Shown here piece after piece: positions 56,961 through 64,000 of a stretch of 64,000 bases of DNA (the first letter of the stretch is position 1; each line of letters begins with the position of its first letter). The stretch lies in assembly GCA_963831605.1 (NCBI GenBank), contig CAWHQR010000005.1, forward strand, positions 449,416 to 513,415. The letters run 5' to 3'. Origin of the DNA: DASUPK01 sp963831605. Lineage in GTDB: Bacteria > Actinomycetota > Thermoleophilia > Solirubrobacterales > 70-9. A model generated the notes under the pieces. That model searched no databases. It was not told where the DNA came from and saw nothing but the letters and a program-made list of their open reading frames with translations. The position numbers were made by a program, and so were the translations under genes.

Positions 56961-57758
56961 CTAGAGCCAGTCCTTGACACGGCCCGGGGCGGCCGTGCCG
57001 GAGAAGTCGCCGTTGTCGATGATTCGCTCGGCCGCCTCGATCAGGCCGTTCGTCGCCGCCCAGGTCAGCCCGCTGCCGACGCTGACGCGCTGTCCGCCGG
57101 CCTCGGCGATCTCGGCGAGGGTGAGGCCCAGTCGGGAGAAGGCGAGGACGTTGACCGGCTTCGAGACGGCGTCGCAGACGGCCTTGATGTCGTCGACGCT
57201 CAACAGCGCCGGGGCGTAGAGGACGTCGGCACCCGCCTCCTCGAAGGCGCGCAGCCGGGCGATCGTGTCGTCGAGATCCGGGTTGCCCCGCAGGTGGTTC
57301 TCGGCGCGCGCAGTCAGGGTGAAGGTGAAGTCGACCGCCCTGGCCGCCTCGACGGCGGCCGCGACGCGCTCGGCGGCGCGTTCGAGCTCGTAGAGCTTCT
57401 TGTCGTCGCGGTCCCAGTCCTCGATCGAACCGCCCACGGCTCCCGCCTCGGCGGCGCGCGCGATCGCCCGTGCCGCGTCCTCGGGCGCCGGCCCGTAGCC
57501 GTTCTCGAGGTCCACCGAGACGGGCAGGTCGGTCGCGTCGCTGACGGCCGTGACGTGAGCCGCGACCTCGTCGAGGGTGACCGAGCCGTCTGGCCGGCCG
57601 AGCGTGAATGCGAAGCCGCCACTGGTCGTGGCGAGGGCCTTGAAGCCGAGGCCGGCCAGGACCTTGGCGGTGCCGGCGTCCCAGGGATTGGGGATTACGA
57701 ACGGATCGCCCTGGTGGAGAGCGCGGAACGCCTCGCCCTTCTCCTGCTGTGTGGCCAC
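56961..57758 (-). CDS. isocitrate lyase/PEP mutase superfamily protein
   Basis: 265 residues from a GTG at 57758. FRALHQGDPFVIPNPWDAGT, LATTSGGFAFTLGRPDGSVT and VSVDLENGYGPAPEDAARAI are the barrel entry, the last with the metal-binding Asp-Glu. VGGSIEDWDRDDKKLYELER, TARAENHLRGNPDLDDTIAR and ADVLYAPALLSVDDIKAVCD continue it. The usual 'KKCGH' of isocitrate lyase is absent; relatives include 2-methylisocitrate lyases, oxaloacetate hydrolases and phosphonate enzymes. It starts seven bases after the marR stop and is likely controlled by that regulator. Confidence 0.83.
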   Translation of the reverse strand: MATQQEKGEAFRALHQGDPFVIPNPWDAGTAKVLAGLGFKALATTSGGFAFTLGRPDGSVTLDEVAAHVTAVSDATDLPVSVDLENGYGPAPEDAARAIARAAEAGAVGGSIEDWDRDDKKLYELERAAERVAAAVEAARAVDFTFTLTARAENHLRGNPDLDDTIARLRAFEEAGADVLYAPALLSVDDIKAVCDAVSKPVNVLAFSRLGLTLAEIAEAGGQRVSVGSGLTWAATNGLIEAAERIIDNGDFSGTAAPGRVKDWL

Positions 57759-57765
57759 GACTCGA

Positions 57766-58236
57766 TCATCGCATTTCGCGCAATCGGGCCAGGTGACTCC
57801 GCGTGATCGCGTTGGTCGTTCGCAGGAACTGCTGGAAGCTCTCCAGCTGCTCTGCGCTGAAGCGCTCCAGCGATGAGGCCCACTCCGCGGCCACCGGACC
57901 CCAGATTCGCTCGGCACGGGAGTAGAACGCCTTGGTCACCTCGACCTTGACCCTTCGGCGGTCGGTGGGATCCGAGACGCGCCGGGCGAAGCCCTTCTTC
58001 TCCAGGCGGTCGATCACCCCGGTCACCGCACCCGTTGTCAGGCCGGACTGGGCAGCCAGCTCGCCGGCCGTCACCCCGCCGGCGTTCTCGATGATGTTCA
58101 GGCAGTGCAGATCTGTCTCACTCACGCCGAGCCGCTCCGCCGCCAGGTTGTCGAACGCGTCGTCCAGGTTGCCGCTCTCGCGGAACTCGCGGATCAGGTC
58201 TCCGACTTGCTCGCTCTTCTTGCGTTTTCCAGCCAC
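57766..58236 (-). CDS. MarR-family transcriptional regulator
   Basis: 156 residues from a GTG at 58236. LGVSETDLHCLNIIENAGGV, TAGELAAQSGLTTGAVTGVI (helix-turn-helix) and DRLEKKGFARRVSDPTDRRR (wing with the DxRxR motif) are clear. The first 40 residues and the last 40 form the dimer helices. MarR proteins are released from DNA by small phenolic or oxidising compounds. It sits in front of the PEP-mutase-family gene and divergent from a VOC gene, with a palindrome in the gap. Confidence 0.88.
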   Translation of the reverse strand: MAGKRKKSEQVGDLIREFRESGNLDDAFDNLAAERLGVSETDLHCLNIIENAGGVTAGELAAQSGLTTGAVTGVIDRLEKKGFARRVSDPTDRRRVKVEVTKAFYSRAERIWGPVAAEWASSLERFSAEQLESFQQFLRTTNAITRSHLARLREMR

Positions 58237-58246
58237 TGTGATAATC

Positions 58247-58276
58247 TCTTAGATACTAAGATATTCACTAACTAAG
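58247..58276. promoter_or_regulatory. MarR-type operator between marR and the VOC gene
   Basis: TCTTAG (58247-58252), ATA, CTAAGA (58256-58261) is an inverted repeat. A further ACTAAG (58271-58276) repeats the ACTAAG at 58255-58260 sixteen bases away. The 65-base gap is unusually AT-rich for this DNA. It is a natural binding site for the MarR protein, which would control both directions. Confidence 0.6.
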
Positions 58277-58301
58277 TAACTCAGTCTACAAGGAGATCCC
58301 G

Positions 58302-58694
58302 ATGGCAATCGATATGAAGCTCGAGCTGATCCAGATCCCGGTTTCGGACATCGACCGGGCCAAGGACTTCTACGTCAACAAGGTCGGGTTCAACGACGAC
58401 CACGACCACCGGGTCAGCGACGAGATCCGGTTCGTCCAGCTCACTCCCCCCGGCTCGGCATGCTCGATCGCGCTGACCACCGGCGCCCACGAGATGGAGC
58501 CGGGCAGTATCGAGGGCCTGCAGCTCGTCATCGACGACGCCGACGCAGCGCGGGCCGAGCTCGCCGAGCGAGGCGTCGAGGTCGGCGAAGTCCAGGACTT
58601 CCCGTGGGGCCGTTTCGTCTTCTTCAAGGATCCGGACGGAAACAGCCTGGCGCTGCAGGCGCTCGACTCACCCCTGCGCCCGAAGGAGGACTAG
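58302..58694 (+). CDS. VOC-family protein
   Basis: 130 residues, with AAGGAGATCCCG directly before the ATG. KLELIQIPVSDIDRAKDFYV, FNDDHDHRVSDEIRFVQLTP, LQLVIDDADAARAELAERGV and FVFFKDPDGNSLALQALDSP show the two modules. Divergent from marR and probably under its control, which fits a detoxifying role such as resistance to a reactive compound (inference). Its stop shares CTAG (58691-58694) with the next gene. Confidence 0.87.
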   Translation: MAIDMKLELIQIPVSDIDRAKDFYVNKVGFNDDHDHRVSDEIRFVQLTPPGSACSIALTTGAHEMEPGSIEGLQLVIDDADAARAELAERGVEVGEVQDFPWGRFVFFKDPDGNSLALQALDSPLRPKED

Positions 58695-59494
58695 CGCCGC
58701 TTCTTCTTCTTGCACTTCTTCTTCTTGGCCGACGCGGCCGAGCGCTTGTGCTTCTTCTTGCACTTCTTCTTCGCCGGCGCCGAGGTCGGGGCCGGACAGC
58801 CATTCGCCGGTCCCGTGACACCTGGGCACTGGTCCTGGGTGTCGTCGCCGAAGCCGTCGTGGTCGGCGTCGGTCTCCACCGTGCCCTGAACCAGGATCTC
58901 GAACAGGCAGCCTGTGCTGCTGTATTGCACCGACGTATCGACCGGATGGCCGCCGGTGGAGCCCTGGCGGATCGCACACGCCGCCCCGCCGCCCGCCGCG
59001 CCGTAGCTCAGTGGCGTGGCCGGCTGATTCCATCCGATCCCGAGCAGGTCATGCATGGCGATCGGATGATGCAGTCCCGTCGCTTCGCTGATCACGCCGG
59101 TGCTCGAGGGGGCGACATCGGGCACCGGGATCGGGATTTCCGGCCCGACGTTCAGATAGGTGAGGGGCGGCACGAGTTCCGGGCGCAGGACCCGAACGTC
59201 GACGGTCGTCGCTCCGCCGACCGTCTTGACCCGGGCCGAGGTCAGGACCCCGTCGATCGGTGCTCCCCGCTCGCCGAAGCCGTCGGTCTTGTTCAGGGTG
59301 ACCACCGAGCAGGGTTGGCCGGCGCTCGAGCTGCAGGCGGGTCCGACGGTGACGTTCTGGGTCAGATCCGCGCCGAAGGTGATCGTGGTCGCACCAGCGC
59401 CGGCCGGCGCCGCGAGCAGTACGGCTACGACGAGGATCAGTCCTCCTGCGCCCCGCATCGCGGCCACGGTAGCCGCGGCCGCATGCCGAGTCAA
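58691..59494 (-). CDS. secreted protein with Lys/Cys tail
   Basis: 267 residues; a start at 59458 (MRGAGGLILVVAVLLAAPAG) would give 255 and a cleaner signal peptide. The body has paired cysteines (VGPACSSSAGQPCSVVTLNK, GGGAACAIRQG, SSTGCLFEILVQ) and a TETDADHDGFGDDTQDQCPG segment that looks like a thrombospondin-type-3 calcium loop. After APTSAPA comes the tail: KKKCKKKHKRSAASAKKKK then CKKKKRR at the end. The tail matches those at 45096 and 46603. The function is unknown; the tail may attach the protein to the cell wall. Confidence 0.75.
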   Translation of the reverse strand: MTRHAAAATVAAMRGAGGLILVVAVLLAAPAGAGATTITFGADLTQNVTVGPACSSSAGQPCSVVTLNKTDGFGERGAPIDGVLTSARVKTVGGATTVDVRVLRPELVPPLTYLNVGPEIPIPVPDVAPSSTGVISEATGLHHPIAMHDLLGIGWNQPATPLSYGAAGGGAACAIRQGSTGGHPVDTSVQYSSTGCLFEILVQGTVETDADHDGFGDDTQDQCPGVTGPANGCPAPTSAPAKKKCKKKHKRSAASAKKKKCKKKKRR

Positions 59495-59516
59495 CCTCGG
59501 CGGATAGGAGGTTCGG

Positions 59517-60464
<948 letters not shown>

Positions 60465-60543
60465 TCGCTGGCGAGCATAGCTTTGGCCTCGCGGGCCGGC
60501 GAGAGATGGATCGCAGCGGGTTGGACCGCCGAAAGATCGCCGG

Positions 60544-60583
60544 TTGGTGACTTTCCCACCCCCGTGGGTGGGTAACTCACCAA
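60544..60583. terminator. strong hairpin between a secreted-protein gene and the UXS gene
   Basis: TTGGTGA, TT and CCCACCC (60544-60561) pair with GGGTGGG, AA and TCACCAA (60566-60583): sixteen pairs with two single mismatches and a CCGT loop. It begins 12 bases after the stop of the upstream minus-strand gene. It has no T-run. Confidence 0.65.
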
Positions 60584-60594
60584 TCGCATTCCGC

Positions 60595-61146
60595 TCAGGA
60601 GGACGGCCGCACCACCGTCGCCCGCCCGAAGCCGAAGCTCTCGCGCCGGACGCGCTTGACCTTGGAGGTGCCCTGGACGTCGATGTGGATCCGCTGCTGG
60701 TTGGCGAAGGTCACCGGCGTCCGGATCTTCGGGTTGAACGGGTCGGTCTCCAGGAAGTAGCTGTCCGGCATCACGAAGGTGAGCACGGCCCTGCCCTTGG
60801 CATTGGCCTTGAAGGGCGGGGATCCGGTCGCGGGCGCGGCGGGTGCGACGTCGCAGAAGTAGAGCTCGCCGCATTGCAGGGTCGTCGGGGGCGGTTCGAT
60901 GAAGACGGCGATCATTGCCTTCGGCGCCATCCGCGAGATCGAGATGGTCTCGACCTGGCCGGGGGTGACGAAGCCGTCGGAGCCGACCTTGGCCTTCAGA
61001 AAGATGAACTTCGTCTGCTTGCCGCCGGGTGAGATGCGGAGGGCGGTGGTGCCGCCCGCCAGCCCGGCGGCTGGCGCCAACAGCGCGCACACCAGAACGG
61101 CGAGCGTGACGGCAGCAGCTGTGAGTGTTCCCCTCCCGGCGGACAC
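60595..61146 (-). CDS. secreted protein of unknown function
   Basis: 183 residues from a GTG at 61146. LTAAAVTLAVLVCALLAPAA is a signal peptide. The body is all-beta in appearance: TTALRISPGGKQTKFIFLKA, KVGSDGFVTPGQVETISISR, QCGELYFCDVAPAAPATGSP (one Cys pair) and KGRAVLTFVMPDSYFLETDP. It ends with FGFGRATVVRPSS, without the Lys/Cys tail. I do not recognise the family. It is divergent from the sigma fusion gene, and CAATTTGCGGC repeats lie between the two. Confidence 0.6.
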   Translation of the reverse strand: MSAGRGTLTAAAVTLAVLVCALLAPAAGLAGGTTALRISPGGKQTKFIFLKAKVGSDGFVTPGQVETISISRMAPKAMIAVFIEPPPTTLQCGELYFCDVAPAAPATGSPPFKANAKGRAVLTFVMPDSYFLETDPFNPKIRTPVTFANQQRIHIDVQGTSKVKRVRRESFGFGRATVVRPSS

Positions 61147-61195
61147 GCGCTGAGTCTCGCAGGAGACGAGCGGCCGGGCAAGCGCGGAGCCACCC

Positions 61196-61292
61196 CAATT
61201 TGCGGCACGTCCTCGGCGCAATTTGCGGCCAATTCCGCGGAACTCCGAAGACCGGCCCTGGCGAAATGGGGCGAGTAGTGGCAATTTCCGCC
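61196..61292. promoter_or_regulatory. repeated CAATTTGCGGC sites between divergent genes
   Basis: CAATTTGCGGC is at 61196-61206 and, unchanged, at 61219-61229, a spacing of 23 bases. A degenerate copy (CCAATTCCGCGG) follows at 61229-61240 and CAATTTCCGCC at 61282-61292. Two helical turns between the main copies suits a dimer or tandem regulator binding. No regular promoter boxes were found, which would fit control by an alternative sigma factor. Confidence 0.5.
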
Positions 61293-61302
61293 TCACCCGG
61301 AT

Positions 61303-62692
61303 GTGTCGGAGGTGAGCCGTCTGGGACTGTTGGGAGGAACAACCGGTCGGGCCGGGGCCGACGCCCGATCCCCAGACGAGGCCGCCGAGGCAATTGCCTC
61401 CCCCGAGTCGCGCCGTCGCGCTGCCAGCGGGCTGATCGAGACCCACGACGCCGTGTTCCGGCGAACCGCACGGCGGTACTCCATCTGCGCGGACGACGCC
61501 GAGGACGCCTATCAGCGTGCCCTCGAGATTCTGCTCACGAAGGCTCCGCCGATCGAAGGCGACTCGCTGGTCCGTTGGATGCAGACCGTCACCAAGCGCG
61601 AAGCGCTGGCGGTGCGAAGGCAGCGGGAGCGCCTGCTCGGATCGCACCGCACCTCCGGATCCGATGGGGATGACGAGTGGGACCCGCTCGATTCGATCGC
61701 GTCCGAGAGCCCGGGGCCAAACGATCGCCTGGCGCGCCGCGAGCGAGTGGTCCGAAGCGGCGAGGCGCTCAATGCCCTCAAGCCCCAGGAGGTCCGTGCG
61801 CTGACCCTCAAGGCGCAGGGGTACTCGTACGCCGAGATAGGGGAGATCACCGGTTGGTCGTATACAAAAATCAACCGGTGTATGGCGGAGGGCAGGAAGC
61901 GCTTCCTCCAGGTCTTCGCCGAAATCGAGGACGGGCGTCGATGTGACCAATTGGCCCGTGCTCTCTCGCAGATGGCCGATGGCGAAGACGGCAATGGCTC
62001 CACGGAGGCGCTCGAGTTTCACCTGAGAGGCTGCGCCGCGTGCCGCGCGAAGCTGCGGGCATACCGCGCGATCCCCGGCAGGGTGTTCGAGCTGATGCCG
62101 GCCGGGCCGCTACTTGACCAATCGATGGGCGGTCACCCGCACGAATGGGTCGCCGAACGCGCGGGGGCGATCGTGGACAAGGTCCGGGAAGCCGGCTACT
62201 CGCTGCTGTCGCGAGGAGGCGGGAACGGCGACGCGGCATCGGTCACTGCTGCTGGCGGATCCCGCGGAGCGGGCATGGCCGCCGTCGCCAAGGTGCTCGC
62301 GATCTGCGGAGCCACCGCGGCCGGAGGCGCAACCTGCGTGGCCACCGGCGTCGTCGATCCCGACGGGGTCACGGGCGGCGATCGCGGTAACGAGAAGCCC
62401 GCGATCTCGAGACCGGTCGAGCCTGCGTCGACGAAGACGGTTCCGAATGAGAGCGCCGTGCCGACCGAGCCGAATCGGGCGCCCTCACCCTCAAAGGAAG
62501 CGGAACCGTCGAACTCGCCACCGACTCCCGTGCAGCAGAAGAGCCGCCAGTTCGGCGTCGAGGCACCGCCCGCGTCGTCGATCCTCAGGCAGCTCGAGCA
62601 GCGGTGAGTTCGGCGGGCCGTCCGGTGGCGGCAGCGGCGGATCCGGCGGAGGTGGATCTGGCGGTGGAGGCGGAGGGTTTGGGATCGAGTGA
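61303..62692 (+). CDS. ECF sigma factor fused to zinc finger, membrane segment and Gly-rich tail (tail frameshifted)
   Basis: From a GTG at 61303 the frame gives 434 residues. Sigma region 2: AVFRRTARRYSICADDAEDA and DSLVRWMQTVTKREALAVRR. Region 4: LNALKPQEVRALTLKAQGYS and YAEIGEITGWSYTKINRCMA. Then HLRGCAACRAKLRAYRAI (residues about 242-260), the HxxxCxxC zinc finger of anti-sigma factors, and a hydrophobic segment GMAAVAKVLAICGATAAGGA (about 325-345), then a Ser/Pro/Thr-rich stretch. The frame stops at 62607, but removing the A at 62581 continues it as SSSSGSSSSGEFGGPSGGG to GGGFGIE and a stop at 62692. So the sigma factor and its own regulator are in one chain, likely held at the membrane. 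Confidence 0.75.
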
Positions 62693-62759
62693 GCAGTCGC
62701 ACGGAGAAATTCGGACGCCCGGTCCTTAGGGAGGCAACGAGTTCAGCGGAGGAGGAGGC

Positions 62760-64000
62760 GTGCAGGTGACTTCAAACCGATGGCAGCGGCGGAGGCTCGT
62801 TCGCATCGTCTTGGCGGCGGCAGTCGCGTGCGCGGCGTGGGCAGCCCTCGCGCCCGCCGGGGCGCGGGCTAATTACGACGTGCGGGAGTGCAACGCCAGT
62901 GTCGGAAACATCGACGCCGGAATGATCCGGCCTTTCGGCGGAGCTACCAAGATCAGCCAGAGCGACAACTGCGGGAACTGGGGCCTGCGGATGGAGGCAA
63001 ATGGACAGAGCACGTACAACACCTACGTGGTCTGGCAGTGGACTGCGCCGCAGAACACGATCTTCAAGACCGCGCAGACCCAGCTTCACTACTACACCCA
63101 TGGCGGGTACGGTCCGATGACGCAGCGGCAGTGGGCGCCCGGATACGCGGCGTCGGGTCCCCGGGGACTATTGGGTTATCGCCGGTCCAGAGCAACAGCA
63201 GCTTCTATGCCGATCTACGAGCAGTGTTTCGCCAGTCCCTGCTCGAGCACTTCGGCGTTCGCATACCTCACGGACTTCTATGCGGAGGTTCAGGATCTCG
63301 CTCCACCCTCGGTCAGCGCTTCGGGCGAACTTGCTCGACGGCGGAGTGGTGAGCGGGGTCCAGACGGTGAATGCGACAGCCACTGACTCAGGAGGCGGCG
63401 CGCGGTCGATTGTCGTCTACGTCAATGGGATTCGATCAGCTGCTTCAGACTTCTGCGGTCCGGATATCGACGGTGTCTCCTACTCCCAACTCAAACCGTG
63501 TCCGGACTCGTCCGGTCAGCGCGCCATCCAACTCGACACCGAGCATGGGGCAGGTTGGGTAAACGGTGCGAATGAGGTCCGAGTCTGCGGATACGACGTC
63601 GGTGGCAACGAATCGCATTGCCTCCGGCGGACGGTCGACGTCGACAATTCGTGTGCGGCGTCCGGCGGAACCGCCGCGACATCGCTCGACTCCGGCGCCG
63701 ACGTTGGCGGGCAATTGCGACGGAGAGCGCAGCTGACGTCAAACGACAGTCCAGTGATCCGCGGTGTCCTTACTGATGGCGCCGGCAAGCCAGTCGGAGG
63801 CGCAGCGGTTTGCGTCTACCAAACGACCGATCTCCCTGACGCCGGCAGGGAACTCGCGACCGTTGTCACGACGCAGGCGAATGGCCGCTTCGCGACCAGA
63901 CTTGACGCTGGACCTTCGCGCACGCTGGACCTCATCTATCGATTCAACACAAAGAAGGTCAGCGATCGCGTCGAGCTCGATTCGAAGGTCGTGCCCACCC
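62760..64000 (+). pseudogene. large secreted surface protein, frameshifted and cut by window edge
   Basis: From a GTG at 62760, with GGAGGAGGAGG just before it. RLVRIVLAAAVACAAWAALA is a signal peptide; YDVRECNASVGNIDAGMIRP begins the mature part. The frame is lost after VSASGEL; taking out the G at 63333 restores LDGGVVSGVQTVNATATDSG, then VRVCGYDVGGNESHCLRRTV, and the frame stays open to the right edge. The later part, VIRGVLTDGAGKPVGGAAVC and TTQANGRFATRLDAGPSRTL, looks like a carboxypeptidase-regulatory or CNA-B-like beta sandwich. More shifts may lie at 63165-63215. It follows the sigma fusion gene by 67 bases and may be its target. Confidence 0.7.

Overview
This 64-kb window is high-GC, densely coded DNA from an actinobacterium. 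The gene content and style point to the Thermoleophilia (Solirubrobacterales-like): a fused PafB-PafC regulator, many SRPBCC proteins, ECF sigma factors of the zinc-finger-regulated kind, F420/PPOX-type enzymes, and secreted proteins ending in lysine/cysteine-rich tails. The lineage is an inference from these features, not a database match. There are no rRNA genes, insertion sequences, integrases or CRISPR arrays. One tRNA gene (Phe, GAA) is present. No stretch longer than about 210 bases lacks a gene.

Layout. 0-4.6 kb: the start of an MMPL transporter, a translationally coupled rmlA-rmlD-rmlB operon (dTDP-sugar synthesis) and a small RTX-repeat secreted protein. 4.6-9.6 kb: a PPOX protein with a penicillin-acylase-family enzyme, an MBL hydrolase, and a divergent ArsR-SRPBCC-VOC operon with a textbook promoter/operator. 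9.6-16.4 kb: fused PafBC, a lipoprotein overlapping a seven-histidine secreted peptide, YhaM-like nuclease, LtrA, endonuclease IV, DoxX. 16.5-21.8 kb: an ECF sigma/zinc-finger pair, a second acylase-family gene broken by four frameshifts, tRNA-Phe, a GH15-like secreted protein, a LOG/TIGR00725 protein. 21.8-30.5 kb: MrfA-like helicase, divergent DHPS, HAD phosphatase, ClpP, a second SRPBCC/ArsR module, an MntR/DtxR regulator, an aminotransferase. 31-38 kb: sucCD, a haloacid dehalogenase, the acyl-CoA carboxylase biotin subunit, TauE/SafE, SRPBCC, Rrf2. 38-43.4 kb: a complete sulfate assimilation set (PHP phosphatase, cysC, sat, cysH, sulfite reductase). 43.5-54.8 kb: VOC, ornithine cyclodeaminase family, a tailed secreted protein, dodecin, carboxylase epsilon, a broken ELWxxDGT-repeat protein, pccB, an acyltransferase, methylmalonyl-CoA mutase, an oxidoreductase, a GIY-YIG-like protein. 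54.9-64 kb: wecB, an SDR, a PEP-mutase-family enzyme with MarR, VOC, another tailed secreted protein, UDP-xylose synthase, and an ECF sigma factor fused to a zinc finger and membrane segment, followed by a large surface protein that leaves the window.

How the parts fit. Central carbon: the biotin carboxylase subunit, PccB, the small epsilon subunit, methylmalonyl-CoA mutase large subunit and SucCD form the propionyl-CoA to succinate route, though the small B12-binding mutase subunit is not here. Sulfur: Sat, an Fe-S type APS reductase and sulfite reductase form one strand, with CysC and a PHP phosphatase suggesting a separate PAPS branch. Envelope: RmlA/B/D, WecB and UXS make nucleotide sugars. 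Three secreted proteins share a proline-rich linker followed by a basic tail with two cysteines. Frame disruptions, all but one read as single-base insertions, are confined to four genes: three encode secreted or surface proteins and the fourth is hit only in its predicted extracytoplasmic tail. The housekeeping genes are intact.
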